A stretch of DNA of 64,000 nucleotides from Fibrobacter sp. UWR4 (lineage in GTDB: Bacteria > Fibrobacterota > Fibrobacteria > Fibrobacterales > Fibrobacteraceae): contig NZ_QGDU01000016.1 of the NCBI RefSeq assembly GCF_003149045.1, forward strand, positions 1 through 64,000, written 5' to 3'. The position numbers were made by a program, and so were the translations under genes. This document shows positions 37,988 to 46,856 of the stretch, piece after piece (the stretch's first letter is position 1; each line of letters begins with the position of its first letter). Below the pieces are notes generated by a model, which was given only the letters and a program-made list of their open reading frames with translations, was not told the DNA's origin and made no database searches.

Positions 37988-38304
37988 CGATGGTTTCCTT
38001 CCAACAAAGGCATAACAAAAAGACCGGCCTTTTCGAAACGCCACACCGGCTTGAAATTTATTCTTTTCTTGCCGAAAATGCCAATTATTTTTCCAAATTA
38101 AGAAAAAAAAATGGTTTATTCCGTATACAAAAAGTGAATATGCAGGTATAAGTGGCACAAATCACACAAAATTGCGGCAAAAACAGTTTCGATTTCTTTA
38201 CAATCAGGGGTAAATCACCCTAACTTGACCATAAAAGCCTTAGCCCCATCCAAAAAATTGTAGTTTTTGTCCATCAGTAAACGTCCCTTATTTCAGGATT
38301 TTTT
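37988..38304. promoter_or_regulatory. Divergent 317-base region between fibro-slime and FHA genes
   Basis: No gene is visible. The region is AT-rich and must hold promoters for both divergent genes. Just upstream of the fibro-slime ribosome site the minus strand has two direct copies of GCCGGT about 17 bases apart and a near-palindrome AAAAGGCCGGTCTTTT. These may fold in the leader mRNA, but match no riboswitch I know. Confidence 0.4.
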
Positions 38305-39087
38305 ATGCCCGTTTTTGAAGTTCAGCCCCAACTAGTTGTTTTATACCCCCAGAAAATGTTCAAGCAGTTCCCCCTGGAGAAAGGGACCCAGGTGCTGGGC
38401 CGAGGCCAGGACGCCGACATCCGTCTGGAGGACGACCTTGTCAGCCGTAGGCACTGTGAAATTTCCTTCGATGGAACTCATGTAACGGTCACCGACCTGG
38501 GCAGCACTAACGGAACTTTCGTGGACGGTTGCCAGATACAGACGTCCATCCTTAAGGACGAAAACCGCCTACAGGTGGGATGCATGGTCCTGAAGGTGGA
38601 ATTCCAGGCTCCCCAGGGTCTTTTCGACCTGAAGGTCTACGAAGAGTCCACCAAGGACCCCCTAACTGGAGTCATGAACTTCAAGACTTTCGACAACAGA
38701 AGTTTTGGCGAGCTTTCCATGGCAAGGCTTAACGACCTGAATCTGCATGTGGCCACAGTGAAACTGACCAACTATGAAAGCCTCCAGGAAACCCAGGGAG
38801 AGCCGTGCGGTGACATGGTCCTAAAGGACATGGGACGAATTTTAAGAGAGGAAACCAGGGACCACGACCTACTGGCCCGACTGAACGGGGACACCTTCGT
38901 TCTTTTGGTCACTTCGATGCAGGCGGAAGACGCCCGTAAGCACCTGGAAAAGATCTGCGGCACCATTCAGCACCACCGATTCTCCTGGAAAGACGGCCTG
39001 GTCCCCGTAAATCTGCAGTTGAAAGTCTGCAGCAGACAGGGAAAAGAGGTGGGTACCCTCCAGGAAATGCTGGTCCAGTGCCTGTGA
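38305..39087 (+). CDS. FHA-domain protein with degenerate GGDEF domain
   Basis: 260-residue cytoplasmic protein. The FHA domain (residues 20-95) has LGRGQDADIRLEDDLVSRRH and DLGSTNGTFVDG, the residues that read phosphothreonine. The rest (about 115-255) aligns with a diguanylate cyclase: KDPLTGVMNFKTFDNR is the usual DxLTGLxNR entry, but the GGDEF site reads RLNGDTF, so cyclase activity is unlikely. It probably senses phosphorylation and passes the signal through protein contact or nucleotide binding. The ribosome site AGGA is seven bases before the ATG. It is followed by its own terminator. Confidence 0.87.
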   Translation: MPVFEVQPQLVVLYPQKMFKQFPLEKGTQVLGRGQDADIRLEDDLVSRRHCEISFDGTHVTVTDLGSTNGTFVDGCQIQTSILKDENRLQVGCMVLKVEFQAPQGLFDLKVYEESTKDPLTGVMNFKTFDNRSFGELSMARLNDLNLHVATVKLTNYESLQETQGEPCGDMVLKDMGRILREETRDHDLLARLNGDTFVLLVTSMQAEDARKHLEKICGTIQHHRFSWKDGLVPVNLQLKVCSRQGKEVGTLQEMLVQCL

Positions 39088-39109
39088 TTTGACTTAAGGC
39101 GCCATTTTA

Positions 39110-39137
39110 GCCCCCTTTTATTAAGGGGGCCTTTTTT
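39110..39137 (+). terminator. Terminator after FHA gene
   Basis: GCCCCCTTTTA and TTAAGGGGGC form a GC-rich stem followed by a T run, 22 bases after the FHA gene and just before the MATE gene. Confidence 0.9.
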
Positions 39138-39154
39138 CTAACTTTGGCGCCGAA

Positions 39155-40540
39155 ATGAGTGAACTTCATAACGAGAAGCTAAAATCCTTCGGAACAGCCG
39201 GCATTCCCAAGTTGGTATTGCAGTTTTCCGTCCCCGCCATCATCAGTATGGTGGTAAACGCACTATATAATATAGTGGACCGTTTTTTCGTAGGTCAGGG
39301 AGTTGGTTCCCTAGGTATCGCAGGGATTACCCTCTGCTTCCCCATCGCCTTGTTCATTATGGCCATGTCCATGATCGTAGGCGTCGGCGGAAACACCCTA
39401 TTTTCCATCCGTCTAGGTGAAAAGAAATACCAGCAGGCGGCCATCATCCTGAACAACTCCTTCGTGCTGTTGATCATCATGGCTGTTGGAGCCTTCGCCT
39501 TCGGTGAAATTTTCATGGAACCGCTGCTCCGCCTGTTTGGCGCCAGCGACCAGACACTGCCTGTTGCAACCAGCTACATGCGCATCATTCTGCTGGGAGC
39601 GGTTTTCCAGACTGTTGCACCGGGCATGAACCATTTCATCCGTTCCATGGGACATCCCAAGACGGCCATGTTCCGAGAAATCATCGGCGCATGCACCAAC
39701 GTGATTCTGGACTACGTCTTCATCATGAAGCTTCACTGGGGCATTGAAGGCGCGGCCTGGGCAACCATCTGCTCCCAGCTGGTAAGCAGCGCCCTGATTA
39801 CCCAATTCTTCCTGAAGAAGTCTACGCCGGTAAAGATCAGCCGCCGTTACATGAAGTTACGCCTCCCCTACGTCCGCAAGATTTACATCCTGGGCCTGCC
39901 TCCTTCGGTCATGCAGGTTTGCAACAGCTTGATGAACGCCATTCTGGCATGGAGCTTGACCACCTACGGAAACAAGAGCCTGGAATCTACCGCCACCATG
40001 AGCGGCGGAGACATGGCAATTTCCGCTTTCGGAATTCTCAACAGCATCGTTTCCATTATCGTGCTGCCGTTGCTTGGTTTCGTGAACGGGACACAGCCTA
40101 TTGTGGGATACAACTACGGAGCGAAGCTTTACGAACGCGTTAAGGGCGTAGTAAAGTTCGCCTATCTGTACTCCATGATCTTTATGATCACCGCCTGGCT
40201 TCTCGTGCAGTGGCAGGCAGAAGCTTTCGTGGCACCGTTCGCTCCTGACGATATGACAATGCAGGCTGTCGCCGCCAAGGCCATGAGATACTTTACCTGT
40301 TTTATCTTCATGGTTCCCTGTGGCATGATTGCAGGTAGTTTCTTCCAGGGTACAGGAAAGGCAGGCAAATCCATGTTCCTGAATGCCTGCCGTCAATTGA
40401 TCCTGTTTATTCCGTTCCTGCTGATCCTCCCCCCGTTCCTGGGACTGAAGGGAGTGTTCTTCGCACAGCCTGTAGCTGACGTAGGAACCGCCTTCATCGG
40501 GTTATTTATGCTACGTAGGGAATGGAAGAAAATGATGTAA
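39155..40540 (+). CDS. MATE-family efflux transporter, copy 1
   Basis: 461-residue membrane protein with 12 hydrophobic segments in two six-helix halves. The N-terminus PKLVLQFSVPAIISMVVNAL followed by YNIVDRFFVGQGVGSLGIAG is the DinF/MepA-like MATE signature. The second half has NGTQPIVGYNYGAKLYERV, also typical. It should export small molecules with Na+ or H+. It stands alone between two terminators. The substrate is not indicated. Confidence 0.92.
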   Translation: MSELHNEKLKSFGTAGIPKLVLQFSVPAIISMVVNALYNIVDRFFVGQGVGSLGIAGITLCFPIALFIMAMSMIVGVGGNTLFSIRLGEKKYQQAAIILNNSFVLLIIMAVGAFAFGEIFMEPLLRLFGASDQTLPVATSYMRIILLGAVFQTVAPGMNHFIRSMGHPKTAMFREIIGACTNVILDYVFIMKLHWGIEGAAWATICSQLVSSALITQFFLKKSTPVKISRRYMKLRLPYVRKIYILGLPPSVMQVCNSLMNAILAWSLTTYGNKSLESTATMSGGDMAISAFGILNSIVSIIVLPLLGFVNGTQPIVGYNYGAKLYERVKGVVKFAYLYSMIFMITAWLLVQWQAEAFVAPFAPDDMTMQAVAAKAMRYFTCFIFMVPCGMIAGSFFQGTGKAGKSMFLNACRQLILFIPFLLILPPFLGLKGVFFAQPVADVGTAFIGLFMLRREWKKMM

Positions 40541-40583
40541 GGGGAAGCGGAGCTTCCTCCTCAAATATATTTGATAACAAAAG

Positions 40584-40608
40584 AGCCTCGCGGATGCGAG
40601 GCTTTTTC
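40584..40608. terminator. Terminator between MATE 1 and lipoprotein genes
   Basis: AGCCTCGC and GCGAGGCT form a perfect stem around GGAT, with a T run on the plus strand and A-rich flank on the other side. It lies between convergent genes and probably serves both. Confidence 0.9.
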
Positions 40609-40655
40609 TTTGAACACGGAACGAAGGATCCGGGGGATCTTTTTTTATTTCGACC

Positions 40656-41141
40656 TTAAAAGACCTTCTTGGCGTCGGTAAGTTCGCCACCCTTTTCGTG
40701 GAAGAGGTAAAGGGAACCACCCTCCATTTTCTTGAAAAGGCTGGTCATCTTCTGGATAGCGGGAGCTTCCTCGAAGCCAATTTCGTTGGCAGCGGATTCA
40801 CCGATGACGAGGCCCACCTGGACCATGGAGGGGGCTACGCGGCGGAGGTATGCCAGAAGTTCGTCATCGCTGTTGATGATGTTGGTAGCGGTAGGCTTCT
40901 GGAAATCAGAAGGATCACGAGTGCTGACCAGCAGGGGGTACATTTCGTCGGCTACCATCTGCTTTGCATTGAGGTAAAGGGTGTTGCCCACAAAGAGGCT
41001 GATAGAATCGTTAAGAACCTGGCGAACCTCAACAACCACATCACACTGGGAGGACATTTCCTGCATTTCCAGCTTGGAAGCGCCACAGGCCATGAATGTG
41101 AGGGAAACTGCGGCTACGAGGGCTGCGATCATTTTCTTCAT
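40656..41141 (-). CDS. Small lipoprotein of unknown function
   Basis: 161-residue lipoprotein: MIAALVAAVSLTFMACGAS is a signal peptide with a lipobox (FMAC, Cys19). The mature part is an alpha/beta mix without a motif I recognise, with one further Cys (SSQCDVVVE). The ribosome site GGAG is seven bases before the ATG. It is a monocistronic gene with a convergent MATE gene downstream. Confidence 0.72.
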   Translation of the reverse strand: MKKMIAALVAAVSLTFMACGASKLEMQEMSSQCDVVVEVRQVLNDSISLFVGNTLYLNAKQMVADEMYPLLVSTRDPSDFQKPTATNIINSDDELLAYLRRVAPSMVQVGLVIGESAANEIGFEEAPAIQKMTSLFKKMEGGSLYLFHEKGGELTDAKKVF

Positions 41142-41190
41142 AATAACTCCATTGTTTTCCTAGGGTAGAAAAATATAAAAAAAAACGCCT

Positions 41191-41217
41191 AAAAAGACGA
41201 TTACAAAAGTTCTTTTA
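41191..41217 (-). terminator. Weak terminator after NAT-like gene
   Basis: On the minus strand CGTC and GGCG can pair with one G-U around a TTTTTA loop, followed by nine T. The stem is short, so this is a weak call. Confidence 0.45.
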
Positions 41218-42012
41218 CTTTTCCAGGATCCCCAGGGCGTTTTCCACTAGGCCAGCGTCCAGCCCGAAAATTCGGCTGAGAGTCTCCACCCGCTGGGAAG
41301 GGTCGATTCGTTCCATACGGGAGCCGTTGGAGTCGCGAGTGACCAGGTTACCTTTCTGGTAATAATACTGGATTCCTTTTTCACGGTCCAGGCGATTGAG
41401 AACAGGATAATTCATCATCTCGCGATAGAAACTTTCATTCCAATGCTGCTTGAATTCCTCCACGGACACTCCAGCCACCGGATAGTCAAAACGTAGTTTC
41501 ATGGGAGCGGAAAGATTGCCTGACGCCTGGAGGGCGCCACCGGTCCAGAGTTCCATGGATTCCATGTTGGGTCGATCCAGACGGACGCAATTGGGAACCA
41601 GAGGGAAAAGTGCAGTACCTGGCCCAAAAGGTGGCGGCAGCGGCATGGGAAGAGGTTCAAAAATCAGGTAGCCCGGATCGAACAAGTATTCCTGGGCGCC
41701 ACCAATTTCCGGCGTGTCATCGGGAAGAATGAGAGCGCAGTGGACGTTTCGCTCCTTGCGCTTGTGCCCCATTACAAGACGAGGGCGCAAGCCCATATCC
41801 CGAAGACTCTGGTAAAGATACCAGGTCATGCTAAAGCAGGTACCGCCCCCCATCCAGGCATCTACATCGTTCTGGAAACTGTCATCCAGCTTTTGCGCAG
41901 CGGAAGAACTGCCCGTCTTGTTCAGGCGGATAATCTTGGTCAGGTTCTCGTAGGTCACCTTGGAGAGCTTATCGCAAAGCTCGTTGATCTTTTCCCACTG
42001 GTCTTTTTGCAT
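41215..42012 (-). CDS. Arylamine N-acetyltransferase-like enzyme
   Basis: 265-residue cytoplasmic protein with the NAT/transglutaminase-like triad: Cys59 in GGGTCFSMTWYLYQSL, His91 in RNVHCALIL and Asp112 in YLFDPGYL. NAT enzymes transfer acetyl groups from acetyl-CoA, and relatives form amide bonds in polyketide and macrolactam synthesis. A proline-rich segment (PLPMPLPPPFGPG) follows Asp112. Overall identity to NAT is low, so the substrate is open. It may be cotranscribed with azlCD, nine bases upstream. Confidence 0.7.
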   Translation of the reverse strand: MQKDQWEKINELCDKLSKVTYENLTKIIRLNKTGSSSAAQKLDDSFQNDVDAWMGGGTCFSMTWYLYQSLRDMGLRPRLVMGHKRKERNVHCALILPDDTPEIGGAQEYLFDPGYLIFEPLPMPLPPPFGPGTALFPLVPNCVRLDRPNMESMELWTGGALQASGNLSAPMKLRFDYPVAGVSVEEFKQHWNESFYREMMNYPVLNRLDREKGIQYYYQKGNLVTRDSNGSRMERIDPSQRVETLSRIFGLDAGLVENALGILEK

Positions 42013-42021
42013 GAAGCAAAT

Positions 42022-42336
42022 TTATAAAAGTCCATCCACCAGCAGGACGGTCACACATGCGACCACAGCCACAACCACAAGACCACGGCCCAGAAGGGAC
42101 GCAATCACCGCGGTCACCAAGGCGCATATACCGGAGAGACGGGATTCGGTAGCATAAAAAATCGCAGGCACCGTCATGGCGGCAAGAACCGTGTAGGGAA
42201 TATAGGCCAGGAAGGACTTCCAGAACGGGCTGGTCAGTTCCTTCTTCAAAAGCACAAAAGGTACCGCACGCAATAAATATGTCACGCCCGTCATGACGGC
42301 CAGGAACTGGATGTAAGTCTTGAAATCGATCATCAT
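42022..42336 (-). CDS. azlD: AzlD-family branched-chain amino acid export subunit
   Basis: 104-residue membrane protein with about four hydrophobic segments and the AzlD pattern LRAVPFVLLKKELTSPFWKS and FLAYIPYTVLAAM. AzlD works with the larger AzlC to export leucine, valine, isoleucine or analogues. It overlaps azlC by four bases, the usual arrangement. Confidence 0.88.
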   Translation of the reverse strand: MMIDFKTYIQFLAVMTGVTYLLRAVPFVLLKKELTSPFWKSFLAYIPYTVLAAMTVPAIFYATESRLSGICALVTAVIASLLGRGLVVVAVVACVTVLLVDGLL

Positions 42337-43055
42337 ACGGTCTCCTGGGTAGATTCCGCCGTGCAGGAATCCTTAACGGGGAATAGCGCGGCACAAATCA
42401 GGGAAGCAACCACGGCGCAAATAATGATTGCAAAACCGGAACTGACGTCCTTAAGAACTGGTGCATAGAAGAAAGCAAAACTCAGGGCGATTGCAATGAG
42501 TACGGCAATCAAGGTGGGACGGCTAGATTTCATGGGAGGCACAACGATGGCGACAAACATGCCATAAAGTGCAACGCCAAGGGCATTTACCACCATGTCC
42601 GGGAGAATCTGTCCGCAGACAGCGCCTGTCAATGTACCACCGCTCCATCCTAAGTACGGAAGAGTCATGAGGCCGAGAAAATAAATAGGATTGACCTTTT
42701 CCTTCTGGGCCATGGACACTGCATAAATTTCGTCCGTAATGCCGGTCGCCAACAGAAGACGCTTTGCCGTTGTAAAACTGGGCGAGACCTTCTGGGAAAG
42801 GGAAATGGCCATCAGAGAATAGCGAAGGTTGATAAAGAAACTTGCAATGGCAAGCTCGATCAAGGTACCCGTGGCGCTGGACATAATCTTGAGACCGGCG
42901 AACTGGCCAACGGAAGTCACGTTGGTCATGGAAATGAAGGTTGCCAACAGCCAGGAATTCAGTGCCGCGCCCGCATTGATGCCAAAAGCGAAGGACACCG
43001 CAAAGTATCCAACACCAATTGGCAAGCCGTCTTTTACACCCTTTGAAAAAGTCAT
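42333..43055 (-). CDS. azlC: AzlC-family branched-chain amino acid exporter
   Basis: 240-residue membrane protein with about seven or eight helices. The family start is clear: GVKDGLPIGVGYFAVSFAFG, followed by NVTSVGQFAGLKIM. AzlC is the main channel-forming subunit of the AzlCD exporter. The gene begins downstream of tandem TTTGCATA repeats that could be an operator. The cytoplasmic C-terminus is short and has two cysteines. Confidence 0.9.
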   Translation of the reverse strand: MTFSKGVKDGLPIGVGYFAVSFAFGINAGAALNSWLLATFISMTNVTSVGQFAGLKIMSSATGTLIELAIASFFINLRYSLMAISLSQKVSPSFTTAKRLLLATGITDEIYAVSMAQKEKVNPIYFLGLMTLPYLGWSGGTLTGAVCGQILPDMVVNALGVALYGMFVAIVVPPMKSSRPTLIAVLIAIALSFAFFYAPVLKDVSSGFAIIICAVVASLICAALFPVKDSCTAESTQETV

Positions 43056-43098
43056 GGCCCAAATATAGAAATAAAATATAAAGGGCGGGAATTTTATT

Positions 43099-43124
43099 TA
43101 TGCAAATATGCAAATACGTGCATA
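43099..43124 (-). promoter_or_regulatory. TTTGCATA repeats upstream of azlC
   Basis: Two abutting direct TGCAAATA copies (43101-43116 on the plus strand) are flanked by the inverted pair TATGCA/TGCATA. The site lies 45-70 bases upstream of azlC, a normal place for an operator such as an Lrp-type site. It also borders the cellulase terminator, so it could be incidental. Confidence 0.35.
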
Positions 43125-43127
43125 AAA

Positions 43128-43157
43128 GAAAGACCCTGCCGCATTCGACAAGGTCTT
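43128..43157. terminator. Terminator of the first GH5 gene
   Basis: GACCCTGCCG and CGACAAGGTC pair with two G-U positions around CATT and are flanked by A/T runs on both sides. It lies 28 bases after the stop of the first GH5 gene. Confidence 0.85.
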
Positions 43158-43185
43158 GAATTTTTTTAACCATTAAAGGTTTCAG

Positions 43186-46100
43186 TTACTTGATTGCAAT
43201 ACGAGCGCTCTTGATCAGGCTGCCGCTAACAACACGAACCAGATAGCTACCCTTATTCAAGTGTTCCAGATTCATGACGTAGGATCCGGAAACTCGTTCC
43301 ATACGGGATTCAATAGCGTTACCCATCAGGTCAAAGATCTGAATCTTGACGGACCCATTGTTTGCGGAAACCGTCAGGGCATTGCCAGAGAAACCAAGGT
43401 TCAGCATGGAACGAATACCTGCGATAGTCAGCGGGCCTTCCATGTCGGAGCTGGAGGATTCCTGGGGCTGTTCCACGGAGCTGCTGGAAATTTCCGACAA
43501 GCTGCTGCTAGAAGAAATTACAGGCTGTTCGCTGCTGCTGGAGAGTCCGGACAGGCTGCTAGAGGACTGCGGTGGAACTTCGACGGAACTGCTGGATTCC
43601 AGAGGCTTTTCGCTGGAGGAAGACTTCGCGGAACTGGAAGACTTGGGAAGTACCGTCAAGTTGAAGAAGAGCAATTCACCATTCACCTTAATGGTATCCA
43701 CATAAGCCTTCACAGGAGCCCAGGAGGCAACCGTGCCAGAAATGACCACCTGTCCATCCGTAGCCTGCTGGGGGAAGGAAAGGAAGTTGATGTTCCAGGA
43801 CTTGCGAGAGGATTTTTCCACGCCCGTAATCACAATCGGTTCAATCTCTCCGCCAATTGCAACCGTCTGATCCAGGCTACCAGAAATCACATAAGTCGCG
43901 ACACTGCTGGAGGAAACCGTCTCGCTGGAGCTGGAAATTTCAAGAGCAATACTGCTACTGGAACTTTCCTCAGCAGGTTCACTGCTGGAAGATGCGACCA
44001 CCACACTGGAGCTAGAGACTGGAGGGATTTCGCTAGAGCTGGAAACAACAGGCTCTTCGCTGGAGGAAGATTCCACGCTGGAAGAAGATGCCGGCGGAAG
44101 AGCGGTTACCTTGATGAGAACCTTTGCGGAAGTATTTTCATCCACACCGGTAACAGCGATGGAAATTTCATAATCATGAGTTGCGCTAGAGGCATCAATC
44201 TTACCGCTAATGGTATAAGTCTTTGCTTTTTCATCCAAAGAACTCGTCAAACCTTTAGGCATTCCCGTTGCAGAAATACTCTTCATGTTTTCGTACTTGA
44301 AAACAATGGGTTCAATCATGTCACCTGCAACTACAGACTGTTCCGTCTCGCTAGTAGTGGTGAACGTGGTCTTCACAGGAGCGCGGGTTACCTTGATGGT
44401 TCCCGTTGCAGTCTTATTTTCATCTACACCGGTAACGGAAATGACGTACTTGTAATCGAAGGTTCCGGATTCGGCATCAACCGTTCCGCTAAGAGTGTAG
44501 GTCTTTGCAGTTTCATTCAGGACTGCTTTAATTCCAACAGGCAAACCTGATACAGAGATGTTCGTTACGTTTTCAAAGGTATAGACAATTGGCTCGATGG
44601 CATCGCCTGCTACAACAGACTGTACAGTCTTGTCTGTTGTAGAGAATGTGGTCACTACAGGAGCGCGTGTCACCTTGATGGTTCCAGTGACAGTCTTGTT
44701 TTCATCTACACCGGTAACGGAAATGGTATAGGCATAATCATGAGTTCCTGAAGTTGCATCAACCTTGCCGCTGAGAGTATAGGTCTTTGCAGTTTCATCC
44801 AGCTTTGCCGTAATGCCATTCGGTAAACCTGAAGCAGAAATGTCCGTTACGTTTTCAAAGGTATAGACAATTGGCTCGATGGCATCGCCTGCTACAACAG
44901 ACTGTACAGTCTTGTCTGTTGTGGAGAACGTGGTCACCAGCGGAGTACGAGAGCTGGAACTAGCGACAGAGCTGCTGGATACTGCAGAACTGGAACTGGA
45001 ATTCACGCTGCTAGAACTTGCTGCAGTTGTGGACGGTTTCTTAATGGACCAGCCACTGCAACGGACGTCATCAATGTAGAGATAGTTCAGGAACGGCTGA
45101 CTGCCCTTGATTTCCCAGGTGAATTTATTGATACGGCTCTTGGAAAGTGCCACCGGATCCGGCCAGGAATCCTGGAGAAGTTCATCCCAGGAAATTTCCG
45201 CCGTAGTCCAATCAGAAGAACCAGCCATGGCAATCTGATGATAACCATAATCCTTTACCGCAGTATCTTCAGCCTTGAAATTATGAGCGGCACCCCTATA
45301 CTTGTAGCTAATGGTATTGCACTTGGAAAGATCGTAAGCAGATTCATCCGCATTCAGTTTCACGCCAAGAGCAACAAACGGATCGTATTCGTAGGAACCC
45401 TGATTCAATTTAACGCCTGTTAGGCCAGCCACATTCTTGGAGATATTTCCAGCAGTAGACCCAGCAAGAACAACCTTATAACCATCCTTATTGGTTGCAT
45501 TGCTGAAAGTAGATGAGGCTCCATTTTCGTTATCATTATAGGCATACCAGACACCACCAGTATATGCCAGGGAGTCTCCATCTTCAATGTCGTCAATATA
45601 ATCGATATAGCCAGCAGGCAAAACAACACTGGAGGAACTAGCTGCGGAACTACTGGAAGCTGGACTCGTTGAGCCGTCGCAAGCGGTATAAGTCTTGGGA
45701 AGTCCCGCAAAAACGTTTTCGTTTACCCACTCGCCACTTTCGGAATAGTTCCATGCAGAACCGCTAAAGTAAGATGCGGATTCAGGCTTATTGGATACAG
45801 ACCAGTTTGCACCGGAAAGTTTATGCTGGTTCATCCAGGAAAGCCATGTGGCGCTATTGTTTTTGCTGAAGCCGCCATTACCGGAAGCGTCAACAGTGCC
45901 CCATTCCGTAACGAATACGGAAAGGCCAGCGTTCATAGCCCTGACCGCATTGGCACCTTCGCCATTAGTGGAATGGGATCCTGCATAGAAATGGAATGTA
46001 TAAGCAACGTTCTTGTCGTTAATGGGACTAGAAATTGCATCGCTAGAATACTGGTCCCAGGAACGATTGCCCACAACAACGAGGTTATCGGAATACTTAC

Positions 46101-46695
46101 GGATTTCAGAAATAACGGCTTCAGCGTAAGTTTTAATCGTACTCCAGCTAACGCCTTCCAAAGGCTCGTTATATACTTCAAAGATTACGTTATCATACTT
46201 ACCGTACTTTTCTGCCATCGTCCTAAAAAAGGTCTTGGCATTTTCGACATTTTCGTGCGCATGATGAGAGTGGTAGTCGATAATGACGTAAATATCATTA
46301 GCGATTGCAGCCTGGACCACATTGTTCATCAAGCCTTGGTAATAACTTGTCTTACCGCTAGAGAAGTAATGGCCAGAACTCCAATCTTCATCCACGCCCA
46401 TGGGGGCGCGAATCACCTGGATATTCTGTTTTTCCACCAGCCCGTTAACATAAGTATCTTTCCAGAAGGGAGCGCCCACATCACTAGCAATGCTCCAGAA
46501 CAGGCTCATTCCCTGAACCTGAACTTCGTTGCCTGCGGAAACACCCTTACAGGCGCCATAAATCTGACCCTTGCCGCTGGAATTTTTTCCAGCCTGAAGT
46601 TGACCATACTGACTTACAGGACCAATGCGGTTTGCACCAAAAGCGGAAGCCAAAAGACCCGCTACCAGAATACCGAAACCAAAAAGCTTTTTCAT
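43186..46695 (-). CDS. GH5 endoglucanase with CBM11-like module and Ig-like repeats
   Basis: 1169-residue secreted cellulase. Domains in order: signal peptide (1-21), GH5 catalytic domain (about 22-338) with acid/base Glu177 in YNEPLEG and nucleophile Glu264 in FVTEWGTVD, Ser-rich linker (345-357), CBM11-like jelly roll (about 362-555; DDIEDGDSLAYTGGVWYAY), Ser-rich linker, three 94-residue Ig-like repeats (584-865), Ser-rich spacers, a fourth diverged module (about 930-1010), more Ser linkers, and a C-terminal sorting-like tail (last 80 residues, FDLMGNAIESRMERVSGSYV). It cleaves beta-1,4-glucan. The start ATG at 46695 follows GGAGA; a TTG 18 bases earlier is less likely. First gene of the cellulase cluster from the left. 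Confidence 0.93.
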   Translation of the reverse strand: MKKLFGFGILVAGLLASAFGANRIGPVSQYGQLQAGKNSSGKGQIYGACKGVSAGNEVQVQGMSLFWSIASDVGAPFWKDTYVNGLVEKQNIQVIRAPMGVDEDWSSGHYFSSGKTSYYQGLMNNVVQAAIANDIYVIIDYHSHHAHENVENAKTFFRTMAEKYGKYDNVIFEVYNEPLEGVSWSTIKTYAEAVISEIRKYSDNLVVVGNRSWDQYSSDAISSPINDKNVAYTFHFYAGSHSTNGEGANAVRAMNAGLSVFVTEWGTVDASGNGGFSKNNSATWLSWMNQHKLSGANWSVSNKPESASYFSGSAWNYSESGEWVNENVFAGLPKTYTACDGSTSPASSSSAASSSSVVLPAGYIDYIDDIEDGDSLAYTGGVWYAYNDNENGASSTFSNATNKDGYKVVLAGSTAGNISKNVAGLTGVKLNQGSYEYDPFVALGVKLNADESAYDLSKCNTISYKYRGAAHNFKAEDTAVKDYGYHQIAMAGSSDWTTAEISWDELLQDSWPDPVALSKSRINKFTWEIKGSQPFLNYLYIDDVRCSGWSIKKPSTTAASSSSVNSSSSSAVSSSSVASSSSRTPLVTTFSTTDKTVQSVVAGDAIEPIVYTFENVTDISASGLPNGITAKLDETAKTYTLSGKVDATSGTHDYAYTISVTGVDENKTVTGTIKVTRAPVVTTFSTTDKTVQSVVAGDAIEPIVYTFENVTNISVSGLPVGIKAVLNETAKTYTLSGTVDAESGTFDYKYVISVTGVDENKTATGTIKVTRAPVKTTFTTTSETEQSVVAGDMIEPIVFKYENMKSISATGMPKGLTSSLDEKAKTYTISGKIDASSATHDYEISIAVTGVDENTSAKVLIKVTALPPASSSSVESSSSEEPVVSSSSEIPPVSSSSVVVASSSSEPAEESSSSSIALEISSSSETVSSSSVATYVISGSLDQTVAIGGEIEPIVITGVEKSSRKSWNINFLSFPQQATDGQVVISGTVASWAPVKAYVDTIKVNGELLFFNLTVLPKSSSSAKSSSSEKPLESSSSVEVPPQSSSSLSGLSSSSEQPVISSSSSLSEISSSSVEQPQESSSSDMEGPLTIAGIRSMLNLGFSGNALTVSANNGSVKIQIFDLMGNAIESRMERVSGSYVMNLEHLNKGSYLVRVVSGSLIKSARIAIK
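44101..44946 (-). repeat. Three tandem 282-base Ig-like repeats in GH5 gene
   Basis: Units occupy 44665-44946, 44383-44664 and 44101-44382 (94 codons each; first to third in protein order). Units 1 and 2 share a 78-base exact match (44563-44640 and its copy 282 bases to the right), including the codons for QSVVAGDAIEPIVYTFENVT. Unit 3 is more diverged but keeps the register. This suggests recent duplication of unit 1 or 2. Confidence 0.92.
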
Positions 46696-46796
46696 ATGTC
46701 TCCATGGAGGCAAAATTTTGCGGTGTAAAAATAGCTTTTTACCCCCAAAATCCCACCCTAAAAAAACAGTCCCTTCCAGATTGTGATTGGGCTAAC

Positions 46797-46830
46797 AAAA
46801 AGACACCCAGCCTTTTTCAGCGGGTGTCAT
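46797..46830 (-). terminator. Terminator of the second GH5 gene
   Basis: On the minus strand TGACACCCGC pairs with GCTGGGTGTC around TGAAAAAG, followed by five T. The loop and stem closely match the terminator of the third GH5 gene. Confidence 0.88.
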
Positions 46831-46856
46831 TTGCGGTATATATCGTTCCGTTTTTT

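Noticed and set aside
37988-38304. Riboswitch upstream of the fibro-slime gene
   Set aside because: Repeats of GCCGGT and a near-palindrome exist, but they match neither cyclic-di-GMP-I nor any other class I can recall.
43440-45010. Possible CRISPR-like repeats
   Set aside because: The repeated GCTGCTGGA/AGAGGAAG-type bases are in-frame serine linkers and Ig-like modules in a GH5 gene, with no unique spacers.
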